This document shows positions 54,720-64,000 of a stretch of DNA of 64,000 bases, piece by piece. Within the stretch, counting starts at the first letter, position 1. Every line of letters begins with the position of its first letter. Where the stretch lies: NCBI GenBank assembly GCA_947683625.1, contig CANTUR010000125.1, positions 3,906,001 to 3,970,000 of the forward strand, read 5' to 3'. The notes below the pieces were generated by a model. That model was not told the origin of the DNA and searched no databases. It saw nothing but the letters and a program-made list of their open reading frames with translations. Source of the DNA: Mallotus nudiflorus. Lineage: Eukaryota; Streptophyta; Magnoliopsida; Malpighiales; Euphorbiaceae. The translations under genes were made by a program, and so were the position numbers.

Positions 54720-55205
54720 GGAAACGCATGTTATTTGATTTCTTCTCATGATCTATCTCTAGTTATAGCTATAAACATATTTTTATTTTATAAATTTTAT
54801 ATTTTTTGAAATGTACTAACCACCAATTCTAGGGTTATTTTATAGTTTTTTTGAACTTGAAGTTTATTTTTTATGTATAAATAGAGTTCATAATAATACA
54901 AATGCTTGTTTGAATTTTTTTTTTTTTGGAAAAAAAAATTAATTAATAATTTATCTAGAGATGCATGTTTCATGTTGTTTAATTTCTTTGCATAATTTAT
55001 CTCTAGCTATTGTTATAAACACATGTTTATTTTATAACTTTCCTATTTTTTAAAATGCACTAACCACAAATTATAGGATTATTTTATATTTTTTTGAACT
55101 TGAAGTTTATTTTTTTGATACATAAATAGAGTTCATAATAATAGAAATGCTTAAATTGTTCGAATTTTTTTAGAAAAAAATTCAATTAATCATTTATTTA
55201 GAAAT
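54720..55205 (+). repeat. 243-bp tandem duplication
   Basis: Units at about 54720-54962 and 54963-55205 share ATCTATCTCTAG-like, ACTAACCACCAATT-like, TTTGAACTTGAAGTTTATTT and ATAGAGTTCATAATAATA sequences. TTGAACTTGA is at 54851 and 55094. Confidence 0.85.
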
Positions 55206-55220
55206 GTATTTTTTAATAAT

Positions 55221-55249
55221 AAAAAATAATATTATAAAATTACTTTTAT

Positions 55250-55294
<45 letters not shown>

Positions 55295-55401
55295 TGCTTA
55301 ATTGTTTATTTACTATATATATTAGTAAATAACTATGTGTTTCACATGTGAACGAAAAATTCATTTCACCCATGATATGTTGTAAATAAAAAAATTAAAC
55401 A

Positions 55402-55449
<48 letters not shown>

Positions 55450-55475
55450 ATAAAATTTTTAAAGATAATATCATT
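55221..55475. repeat. Foldback (long inverted repeat) with TAA/TTA microsatellite arms
   Basis: Left arm 55221-55313 (TTTATT, (TAA)14 or so, TATG, TTAATTG, TTTATTTAC) pairs with right arm 55382-55475 (GTAAATAAA, TTAAACATA, (TTA)n, AAATAAAA). The loop is about 68 bp. The non-microsatellite parts of the arms also match, so this is a true inverted repeat and not two chance microsatellites. Confidence 0.75.
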
Positions 55476-56139
55476 GTTATTTTTATATATAACAATTTGA
55501 TATCAACTTAATATAGTTATAATTCATTACAAATTTTATATATCTTTTATTTAAATAATTATGTAACATTATTTTAATATTTTTAATAATTATGTTTTCT
55601 CAACTCTAGAACTAAATTCATATATAAAAAATATTATGATCACAGTTAATTATAAGATAATAAAAAACCATTAGTTATTTGTTAATAAAAATTATATTTT
55701 CTTTATATAACAATTTAAATATTACAACCTCATTAAACTTGTAATTTATTAAAATTTTAGTAAATTTTTTATTTGCGTTATGACACTTTATTTCTTCAAT
55801 TGATACTTTTATTTACACAAAAATTAATTTAATGTAATTTTTTAAGTTCAACTAACAATTAAATGATAAAGATTAATTAATTTGATTTTAACTATTTTTT
55901 TTGTTAAATTTCATAAAAATATCTAAAAATGATAATTATATTACTTTTCTTATAGAAAATATACTTTCAAATAAATTATATGAACTATTTTTTATTTATT
56001 AATTTTTAATCTATAAAAATATCCACTTTTCAAACAAATTATACACTTTTCCTATTTTCATAAAATTTATTAAATTTATATAATTATTAAATTTAATATA
56101 ATAAGACCTATGAAATTGTGTTATCTAATTTCATTTATA
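55476..56139. other. AT-rich, no gene seen
   Basis: Very low GC content with no domain, boundary signal or obvious period. Confidence 0.5.
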
Positions 56140-56720
56140 TTAGATAAAATATAAGTAGACCTAATTAAAATAGAAAAAATATATTTTTAACAAAATTATC
56201 ATTTAAATTTTAATTAATTTAATTATTTTAGAGATAAAATAGAAATTAACATAATTAAAATAGGAAACATAATTTAAATTAAATTAGAATTATATGCTAA
56301 TTAATTTCATTTTTATTATAGAAGTTAATTTAATTAGAATAGGAAACATATTTTCAATTAAATTATAATTACATTTTAATTAATTTAATTTTATTAAAAA
56401 TAAAATAGAAGTTAACCCAATTAAAATAGTAAACCTACTTTCAATTATATTAGAATTATATTTTAATTAAATTAAATTTTATTAGGGATAATTAGAAGTT
56501 TACCTTATTATAATAGAAAATATACTTTCAATTAAATTATAATTTTTTTAGAGGTAAGATAGAAGTTAACCTAGTTGAAATAGAAAACATGCTTTCAATT
56601 AAATTAGAATTATATTTTAGTTAATTTAATTTTTATTAGAGATAAAATATAAGTTAATGTAATTAAAATAAGAAATATACTTTAAATCAAATTAAAATTA
56701 TATTTTAATTTAATTTATTT
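56140..56720 (+). repeat. AT-rich tandem array of about 87-bp units, six to seven copies
   Basis: The core AGAAGTTAACCTAATTAAAA (with variants) recurs near 56152, 56242, 56321, 56408, 56495, 56562 and 56650, separated by ACTTTCAATTAAATTAGAAT and TTAATTTAATTTTTATTAGA blocks. Confidence 0.8.
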
Positions 56721-56770
56721 TATTTTTATTAGTAAATAACTAAATTATATTCAATTTTTATATAATAATG

Positions 56771-56825
56771 AGTAAAGACTTTTTCGTAATTTTATTTATC
56801 CCCTACAATTCATGCGCATGTGTAC

Positions 56826-56856
<31 letters not shown>

Positions 56857-56916
56857 GTAAAGATTTTTTCATAATTTTATTTATCATCTACCCTTCACGC
56901 GCGCACGCACACCTAC

Positions 56917-56963
<47 letters not shown>

Positions 56964-57012
56964 CGTGTGTGTGTAAATGGGATCTTAAATAGGTTTTCAA
57001 ATTAAACTCCAG

Positions 57013-57056
<44 letters not shown>

Positions 57057-57112
57057 AATAATTAAATGTAAATGGGATCTTAAATAAGTTTTCAAATTAA
57101 ACTCCAACAACA
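56771..57112. repeat. Cluster of microsatellites with two short duplications
   Basis: (TAA)n at 56827-56856, a CG/CA-rich block with (AT)n and (GT)n at 56898-56973, and (AT)n at 57014-57050. AGTAAAGAYTTTTTC... is duplicated at 56771 and 56856. A 43-bp segment beginning GTAAATGGGATCTTAAATA is duplicated at 56973 and 57067 on both sides of the last AT run. Confidence 0.85.
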
Positions 57113-57284
57113 TTTGTTCACAACACTTATTATCCTCGAGGAAACTTTAAAAGAGAATCTTGTAATGTGACATAAAACTACTACAGCTACTCATGCTAAT
57201 GAACTCCTCCTGTATCACTTTTTCAAGCAATTGGTTAAGCTACAAGAATTAAATAATAAGAACCTTTCTATTTAAGAGGGTTTA

Positions 57285-57432
57285 AATGAGTTAGCGTGAA
57301 ACTCTTTCAATTTAATTAGAGGTCTCGAGTTTGAACGCTGATCATACAATTAGTTTAAAACTCTTAAAGTATACCTTTATCACCCTTTGGAGTCTTTTTT
57401 GAGTTGAATTCAGATTAATAGGATCTTACAAA
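57285..57432 (+). repeat. SINE-like copy C
   Basis: Plus strand: GAGTTAGCGTGAAACTC (A-box-like) and CTCGAGTTTGAACGC (B-box-like), then a body ending TTGAGTTGAATTCAGATTAA, similar to the end of copies A and B. The copy is less complete at the 5' side. Confidence 0.4.
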
Positions 57433-57638
57433 ATAGCGAATAGCAGGTGAATTAGATGCAAAAAAATTAGAACTTTTCTTATTAGAAATGCCAAGGGCCA
57501 TACATATCTGTATATGATAATAATGATGTTCCTTGGTGGGTGTTCAATCCTAAATTAAATTCCAATCTTTATCATCGACTCATACTTAGATTTTAAAGCT
57601 TATAATGTGTCACCTTTTTCTTCTGATTCATTTTTTTA
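57433..57638. other. No gene seen
   Basis: Short flank between the SINE-like copy and the copia element C4. Confidence 0.5.
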
Positions 57639-57854
57639 TAAAGAATAAAATTTTAAGAAAAAAAGAGAAAATTTAAGGGAAATTTGCTATAATATTTAAA
57701 GAAGAGTTACACCCCTTATATATACATATAGGAATCCTAATCACAACCTAATTAGGAATAGAATAACATCCTAAATAAAATAAAAATTTATTCTTGATTG
57801 TATATAAATATTTACTTCCTAATATATATAATAAAAATATTTACATCTTCAACA
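57639..57854 (-). repeat. 3' LTR of C4
   Basis: Minus strand from TGTTGAAGATG. Aligns with 62179-62400, both containing TACACCCCTTATATATA and GGAATCCTAATCA on the plus strand. Confidence 0.9.
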
Positions 57855-57872
57855 CTCCCCCTCAAGCTGGTG
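57855..57872 (-). promoter_or_regulatory. Polypurine tract of C4
   Basis: Minus strand AGCTTGAGGGGGAG directly before TGTTGAAG. Confidence 0.88.
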
Positions 57873-59480
57873 AATGTATGTCAATCATTCCCAACTTGTC
57901 AAGTGAGTTGTAGAACGTTTTTCCAAATACAGCTTTTGTGAGGATGTCAGCTAGTTGAGTCTAAGAAGAAACATATGGAAGATCAATTATTCCTTGGTTC
58001 AGATAATCTTTTATGAAATGTCTATCAACCTCTATATGCTTAGTCTGATCATGTTGAACCAGATTATTTGCAATTGCTATGGCTGCCTTATTATCACAAT
58101 GTAACAACATAGGCTTCTGATGTTTTAATCCTAGATCCTGAACAATTCACCTTACCCAGAGCAACTCACATACTCCATTAGTCATTCCTCTAAACTCAGC
58201 TTCAGCACTTGACTTTGCTACAACTTTCTATTTTTTGTTTCTCGAAGTGACTAAATTATTTCCAATAAACGTAAAGTACTCGAATGTTGATTTTCAATCA
58301 GTCCGATCTCTAGCCCATTCAACATCAGTATAGCCAGTAATTTCATAATCCTTATTCCTCCCAAAGAATAACCCTTTACCCGAAGAAGACTTTAGATATC
58401 TTAATACTCGGTATACTACATCCGTATGTTCTTTACTCGAAGAATGCATGAACTGACTTACAACACTTATTGCATAAGCAATGTCTCGCTAAGTATAAGA
58501 TAAGTAAATCAATTTTCCCACCAACCTTTGACACTGATCTTTATCAATTGGAACTTGATCTCCTAGGACTGAAAGTCCATGATTGACTTCAATTGGAGTC
58601 TCAGAAGGCTTACAATCAAGTGTGCACGTCTTTGTCAGTAGGTTCATTACATACTTTCGTTGACAGAGGGAAATTCCTTGAGTTGATCTTGCAACTTCAA
58701 TTCCTAAAAAATACTTTAAGTTACCCAAATCCTTAAGTTCAAACTCAGATGCTAATTATCTTTAGAAGATTATTGTCTCACTCAGATCATTTCTAATGAC
58801 CACCATATCATCAATATATACAATCAGCGCGGTGACTTTACCTAACTTTGTTTGATGAATAGTATGTGATCAGCATCACTTTACTTATATTCGAGCTTTC
58901 TTATGAAAGTTGAGAGTCGTCCAAACCATGCTCGAGGCAATTGCTTGAGTCCATAAAATGCCTTTGCATACTTGATCAGTACATTTAGTTCTAGGTGGTG
59001 GATCCATATACACTTCTTCATTTATGGTTCCATTCAAAAATGCATTCTTCACATCAAATTATTGCAACAGCCAGTCTAGGTTGGCAACTAAGGAAATAAG
59101 AACATGGATGGTGTTCATTTTTGCTATTGGGGAAAATGTATCTTCATAGTCAATTCTATACTTTTAAGTATAACCCTTTGCTACCAACTGAGCTTTATAC
59201 CAATTTACGCTTCCATCTGAATTGAGTTTCACAGTGAATTGAGTTTCACCTGCACCCCACCATTTTCTTTCCTTAAGGAAGAGGAATAAGATCTTATTCC
59301 AATTCTTCTACAATGCCTCCATTTCATCATTCATGGCTTTCTTCCAATCTGGATCATCTAAGGCTTCCTACACATTACTCATAATAGATACAGTAAATGA
59401 TTGATTTACAATAAGTGCATATGAGTTATACAAACAGTTGGTTTATATGAAGTTATTAATAAGGTATTTAGCTTTGGTAT
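57873..59480 (-). pseudogene. pol: C4 reverse transcriptase and RNase H, broken
   Basis: Only 58489-58728 is open (MGNLKYFLGIEVARSTQGIS, ISLCQRKYVMNLLTKT, LVGKLIYLSYT), the end of RT. To the right the palm and fingers are readable across stops, and to the left the RNase H (plus-strand complements of SAEAEFR and DNKAAIAIA-type motifs near 58080-58210) extends to the polypurine tract. Stops are dense, so no activity is expected. Confidence 0.85.
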
Positions 59481-60726
59481 GAAGGTCTAGATCATATTAT
59501 TTTTTTAGAACCCCTCTATTGATTGTAAAAGGATAATGAGGCTCAGTATTTGGAGTTACTAAAGGAGACAAGTTTACCTTATTGTGCACATCCACATCTA
59601 GAGTTTCTTCAGCTTTTGGTGTGGGTTGGGAAGATGTACTATCTTGATTACTCATATTTTCTCAATTATCTGTCCAGGTGAGATGCTCAGACTCAGAACA
59701 TCATATGTCTGTGAGATGCTCAGAACACTTGGAAGACTTAGACTCAAAACACTCATAATGCTATCTTCAACATTCGGACCACTCAGAATGTTATCTTTGA
59801 ATTCAAACAAGAGATTCAAATTTTTCTCCCCCTAAAGAGAGCACTTAGAGTGGGAGAAGAAAGGATAATTTTTATGAAATTGAATATCCCGAGTGATATA
59901 CATCTTCTTTGCATTCAGATCATAACACCGATATCCTTTTTATAAATTTGCATAGCCAACAAAGATACATCGAATAGCTCGAGGGTCTAATTTACTGAGT
60001 GTTTGATGAACATATGTCGAGCATCCAAAGACTCAAGGCTTGAGATTATTAAGGGGTGGAGATATGACAAGTTCCTAAAGTTTCTGAAGAGGGGTTTTGA
60101 AATCGAGTACTCTTGATGGTGCCCAGTGTAGTGGATTAAACAGCCTCTCCCCATTATTCTTGAGGAACATTCATGTCAAATAATGATGCTCAAACAACTT
60201 CCAATAACTGCTGGTTCTTCCGTTTAGCTATACCATTCTGTTAAGGAGTGTTGGCATAGGATGTATGGTGGCGAATGCCCTTCTTGTGGTAGAAATAATT
60301 TAGAATTAAGTTAACATATTCCCTAGCATTGTTAGACTGTAAGACTTGGATGTTACTCTGATATTATATAGCCATCATTTTATACAGGTCTCGAAACTTA
60401 GAGCACACATCTCCTTTATTTGAAAGTAGTGATACCCAGGTCATCCAGGTACATTCATCAATAAATGTTATAAAATATCAAGCACTAGATAGAGTAGGAA
60501 TCCGATCAGGTCCTCATAAATCATAATGAATGGTCATAAATGAAATTGAATTTTTATTATAACTCGGTACATAAGAAATTCGGTGGCCTTTTACCAATTC
60601 ATAAATATCACACTTGAATTCCGAGTCTATGGTATTGAAAAATAAATTTGGTTTTATTTGTCTAAGATAATGAAAAAAAAGATGACCAAGACAATAATGC
60701 CATAAGATTACATGGTCTTTACTCAA
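59481..60726 (-). pseudogene. C4 integrase, broken
   Basis: 60514-60726 is the GAG-pre-integrase zinc part (ILWHYCLGHLFFHYLRQIKP, CDIYELVKGHRISYV; the second Cys of CDIC is Tyr). The core and C-terminal region are readable only in pieces down to about 59500, for example the plus-strand complement of the conserved NG-E-RKN segment near 60230. The last part overlaps the variable integrase-RT linker. Confidence 0.75.
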
Positions 60727-60750
60727 GCAACTTCCACCAACCCTATTAAC

Positions 60751-61143
60751 TTAACTTGACTTCTGACTTGAATCATCATGCAACTCAAGATAGTACAACT
60801 TTCCATGTTTAACACCAGAGCCAATAATTTGGTGCATTGCAATGTCCTGAAATACATAATAATTAGGCCAAAATTTGACAGTGCAATTCAAGGTTTTAGT
60901 GATTTGGCCAACATATAATAAATTACAAGAAAGAGATGGAACATCAAGAATAGTATTTAGATTAAGAGAGTCAGAGTTAGATATTGATCCTTCATGAGTG
61001 ACCGATGTTATGCCTCTATTAGCAATAATAATATTTTGTTGGGTTGATGGGCGGATGGATGTAAGATGGTGAGTGGAGTTTGTCATATGATCAGTAGCAC
61101 CTATATCAATAATCCATGTATTATTTTGAGTAAGATTTGTCAT
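60751..61143 (-). pseudogene. C4 aspartic protease, active-site changed
   Basis: 130 open codons with WIIDIGATDHMTNS, where copia proteases have W(I/L)(I/L)DSGA(T/S)DHM. The Ser of the DSG triad is Ile. Downstream NLLYVGQITKTLNCTVKFWP, LYYLEL and HGKLYYL are the usual protease-integrase link. Open but part of a broken polyprotein. Confidence 0.85.
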
Positions 61144-62080
61144 ACCTATGTTGCATCAAGATCACCAGTTGGTTTAGTACTACTAGAGGTGGCAATTGCA
61201 GCCTTTTCGAGCTTTTTATGAGGCTTTCTACTGAAATCCCACCATTCTGGATATCCCACAATTTCATAGCATTGTTCCTTAGAGTGTCCAACTTTGCCAC
61301 AATGAGTACAAGTGTATGTAATGGACTTACTTGGTATTTTCCCTTTGAACTGGTGACAATCGTAGCTGATACAAGTACATAATGGTCCGACAGTATCTTT
61401 GGCTCTTCCATCATATGTCGCTGGTTATGATCCCTTCGTACATATGCATAACTAGACTTGAGGTCAAGAAGTGGATCCTTTTGGAGTATTTCACTCTGAG
61501 CATTATTAAATTCTGATTGAAGCCCGACTGGGAAAATATGTGTTCAAAGCCAAGTAATATGTTTATGTAGTGATACTACTCCATTAACATCCTCTCCTTG
61601 TGCACATGTCCGAGCATTGATTTCCTGAAATATTCCAATCAGTTCATTATAGTACACATGTAATGACTTACCATTATGATATATTGTGAATGATTTCCAA
61701 TTCAATTCAAATAACTGAGTTTCATCAAATTCATCATAAAAGGTTTTTGAGACAACATTTCATATCTCTTTTGCTGTTGGAAGACGAATGAATCTCTACA
61801 TCCATGTCGGACTCATGGAGTCAATCAGCCAACTTTTGACTCGATTATTATCAAGGAGCCAAGTTTGCAATGTTTTATCTCCTGCTTGTGGCTTTGGCAT
61901 AGTACCATTAAGAAAGCCAGATTTATTTCTACCTCTAATCTGTATCTCCATGATCTGTAACTATAGAGTATAGTTTGTATCATCAAGAATAATTCTTGTG
62001 GCAAAGGAATAATTATCTTGAAGGGTTTAAATAAAATTGGGTGTTCTATAGGATACGATGTATGTGTTTTCAGTGGTCAT
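61144..62080 (-). pseudogene. gag: C4 gag, broken
   Basis: ATG at 62080 opens MTTENTYIVSYRTPNF. A few stops later come LDDTNYTL-LQIMEIQIRGR, KSGFLNGTMPKP, NNRVKSWLIDSM, FYDEFDETQLFEL, LHVYYNELIGIFQEI and the CCHC knuckle YTCTHCGKVGHSKEQCYEIV with GYPEWW (about 61240-61320 in another frame than the open stretch 61121-61414). This is a typical copia gag with UBN2/retrotran_gag3-like capsid. Stops and a frameshift inactivate it. Confidence 0.85.
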
Positions 62081-62166
62081 GATTTTGAAAATTCAAAGAA
62101 TTCAAAGAAAGAAAGAAAAAAATACGACTTCAAGAATTTAATAAAAAATTTGATTTTAATGGATAT

Positions 62167-62178
62167 GCTCTAATATCA
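62167..62178 (-). promoter_or_regulatory. Primer binding site of C4, mutated
   Basis: Minus strand TGATATTAGAGC against TGGTATCAGAGC. Both changes are transitions. Confidence 0.8.
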
Positions 62179-62400
62179 TAAGAATAAAATTTAGAGAAAA
62201 AAAAGAGAAAATTTAAGAGAAATATTTTTCCATAATATTAAAAAAAAAAGGGGTTACACCCCTTATATATATACATAGGAATCCTAATCATAACTCAATT
62301 ATAAATAGAATAACATCCTAAATATAATAAAACTTTGTTCCTAATTGTATACAAATATTTACTTCCTAATATATACAAAAAAATATTTACTTCCTCAACA
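62179..62400 (-). repeat. 5' LTR of C4
   Basis: Partner of 57639-57854, ends TCAACA on the plus strand at 62400. Confidence 0.9.
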
Positions 62401-63404
62401 CTTTATTTTACCACCTTATAAAAGAATACAAAATCATATGCTTTTCTCTTTATTCGTTGCATTTTTTTCTTTGCTTCCTTGTTTAATAGTTAACTTTTTT
62501 TTTTTTTTTGATAGTTAACTTTAATTGCGGGCATTATATAGCTGACTCATTAACAGTAAATAATTTGTTTGACAATTTTGTTATATAGAAGTAAAGAGAC
62601 AGAGTTTATATACTATCTTTTGGCCTATCAGTATAAAACCACTTGTTTCAAATTTGTTCTAATTTGGCAAAAATATCTTAGTCTGGCCAATTATATTCAA
62701 ATTTAGCGAAATATGCAATGTGATCAAAATGCATCGGCTGATTTTTTAAAGATAATATTGTATATGTTTTTTTAATCAACTTCAAGAAAGTATAAATTGT
62801 GTTCAAACAATTTATTAAATTAAGATAATTTTGTAAAGATAGGACAATTTACAAAAATTTATCCAAATCATTGTTTTTTTTATTGCATATAACTTTTTTT
62901 TTTCTTTACAAATTTTTTAAAATCTTCTAAACAAACTTTATGATCAGAGAAATTTCATAGTGTTATGATAACATCATGTTATTTAGTAATTTTACCTATA
63001 ATGATAGGCAAAAAAGGTAATAATGTAAGAATTTTATTTAATTTTTATTTTTTTAAAGATAAACTTCATTTTTTAAGATAAAATCTACATTTATATAAGA
63101 AAAGTTAGTAAAATATTTTATTTTTAATCAAACTAATAATAATAAATAATTGAACAATATGATTTTTTAATTATTTCATTTTATTGTTATACTAAAATTA
63201 TAAATGTATTTTCAATTTATAAAAAATTAATGTATAGTAGAAATGAGATATAAATATTATAAAATTTTAATCAACATGAATAATTTATAATTAATTAAAA
63301 ATATAAGTTTAGTATTATGTATATATCACTTTAAAATCTTTATATTATATTTATACTACCTAAAAAACGGGTGATGATGGTAACAACATTTGTTTTTCAT
63401 CTTG
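62401..63404. other. AT-rich, no gene seen
   Basis: T and A runs. No domain or clear repeat beyond the target duplication of C4. Confidence 0.5.
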
Positions 63405-63696
63405 AGAGGAGGATTATTGATGTATAAAAATTCTTATTATTAAATGAAAATAATACTTAATAAAATAAGTAATAGATTGTGTTTTCAATTTTTCTAATAA
63501 GTGGTAGTAAATATATATTTTCTAAAAAAATAAGAATAATTTATATGTATTTTATTTCAAACATATAATGATTTGTCACGAGAACTTCTTTTGTCATTTG
63601 ATAATTCAGAATTATACTTCACACATAGAAAGTAGTAAAGCACCCTTAACCCATTCTTCAGTATATATATGGGTGCACTGGTAGTAACCACTACAG

Positions 63697-63727
<31 letters not shown>

Positions 63728-64000
63728 TCTTTTTTAGTGTTTTATATTATGAAATGATCATATAATATTTTCTTATATAACAAATAATTTACAATGAGGA
63801 ATATTTATATTTTTTGTACTTTTTTGTGTAATGTTGTCACAAAATTTTTTTAAGGAGAAATTAGATATATAAGAATTTTTGTTAATAAAAGTAATATCCA
63901 AAAAAATAAACAATACATTAAAACTTTTCTAATGTTTGATAAATATATATTTTTAAGAATTTAGAATAATTTATATGTATTTTTGTTGAACATTTGCATA
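63405..64000 (+). repeat. Degenerate direct repeat and TAA microsatellite at the right edge
   Basis: AGAATAATTTATATGTATTT with related flanks occurs at 63533 and 63963 (spacing 430 bp). The preceding 100-130 bp of each copy are also similar. (TAA)n lies at 63698-63727. No gene. Confidence 0.6.

Larger units (their letters stand above)
57639..62400 (-). mobile_element. Ty1/copia element C4, short LTRs, full length but decayed
   Basis: Minus-strand order: 5' LTR (62179-62400), mutated primer site, gag, protease, integrase, RT, RNase H, polypurine tract, 3' LTR (57639-57854). Flanks TTTTA (57634-57638) and CTTTA (62401-62405) fit a 5-bp target duplication with one C-to-T change. LTRs are about 220 bp and clearly diverged. 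All coding parts are broken. Protein and LTR differ from C1/C2, so this is another copia lineage. Confidence 0.92.

Noticed and set aside
56820..57005. 61-codon frame over TAA, AT and GT repeats
   Set aside because: Pure microsatellite translation.
1..64000. CRISPR arrays, bacterial operons, phage or organellar inserts
   Set aside because: Repeats found are tandem, LTR or microsatellite type. No regularly spaced short palindromic repeats, bacterial genes or plastid/mitochondrial genes were seen.

Overview
The window is repeat-rich, AT-rich nuclear DNA of a flowering plant, most likely a eudicot. It is dominated by nested, mostly decayed LTR retrotransposons with initiator-Met-tRNA primer binding sites. 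Also present are a plant-type spliced antisense gene of the plant-mobile-domain family, an intron-containing relic of ribosomal protein eL34, a Tourist/Harbinger-like DNA element, tRNA-derived SINE-like copies and many AT-rich satellites. No bacterial, organellar or phage features are seen. No host gene looks clearly intact.

Layout. (1) 1-7832: a young Ty1/copia element of Sirevirus type on the minus strand (C1). Its LTRs are identical over the 358 bp that can be compared, and pol is an open 1036-codon frame. Gag is internally deleted and there is a row of polypurine tracts before the 3' LTR. C1 sits in the gag of (2), a plus-strand Ty3/gypsy element of the Tat lineage (7833 to at least 17 kb). 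That element is riddled with stops but still readable as gag, protease, RT, RNase H, a second (archaeal-type) RNase H and integrase. On its opposite strand, 14.7-16.85 kb, lies a decayed spliced gene with a plant mobile domain. (3) 17-20.9 kb and 28.3-29.1 kb: noncoding, LTR-like DNA with a 361-bp tandem duplication, GACCCA/TGGGTC clusters and an AT-rich array of about 165-bp units. The array is split exactly by (4), a second gypsy element on the minus strand (20865-28300, 885-bp LTRs, decayed TSD ATCAC). (5) 29.1-35.8 kb: the most host-like segment. It holds the eL34 pseudogene, exon-like stretches of unrecognised genes and a 1679-bp Tourist-like element inserted in one of those exons.

(6) 36-45.7 kb: LTR-like noncoding DNA interrupted by a plus-strand relative of C1 (C2, 38230-42973, TSD TATTT). 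C2 has lost everything between the middle of its 5' LTR and the RT. (7) 46.3-50.1 kb: a minus-strand gypsy remnant with only one 359-bp LTR. (8) 50.1-57.6 kb: AT-rich satellites, a foldback structure, SINE-like copies, a copia gag relic, and one candidate small two-exon gene on the minus strand near 52 kb. (9) 57.6-62.4 kb: a decayed minus-strand copia element with short (about 220 bp) LTRs. (10) 62.4-64 kb: AT-rich DNA without genes.

How the parts work together: C1 is the only element with a plausible enzyme set, because pol keeps its protease, integrase, RT and RNase H motifs. It lacks a normal gag and would need one supplied in trans. All other elements carry stops mostly explained by C-to-T or G-to-A change, also visible in their primer binding sites and target duplications, as expected for methylated, silenced DNA.
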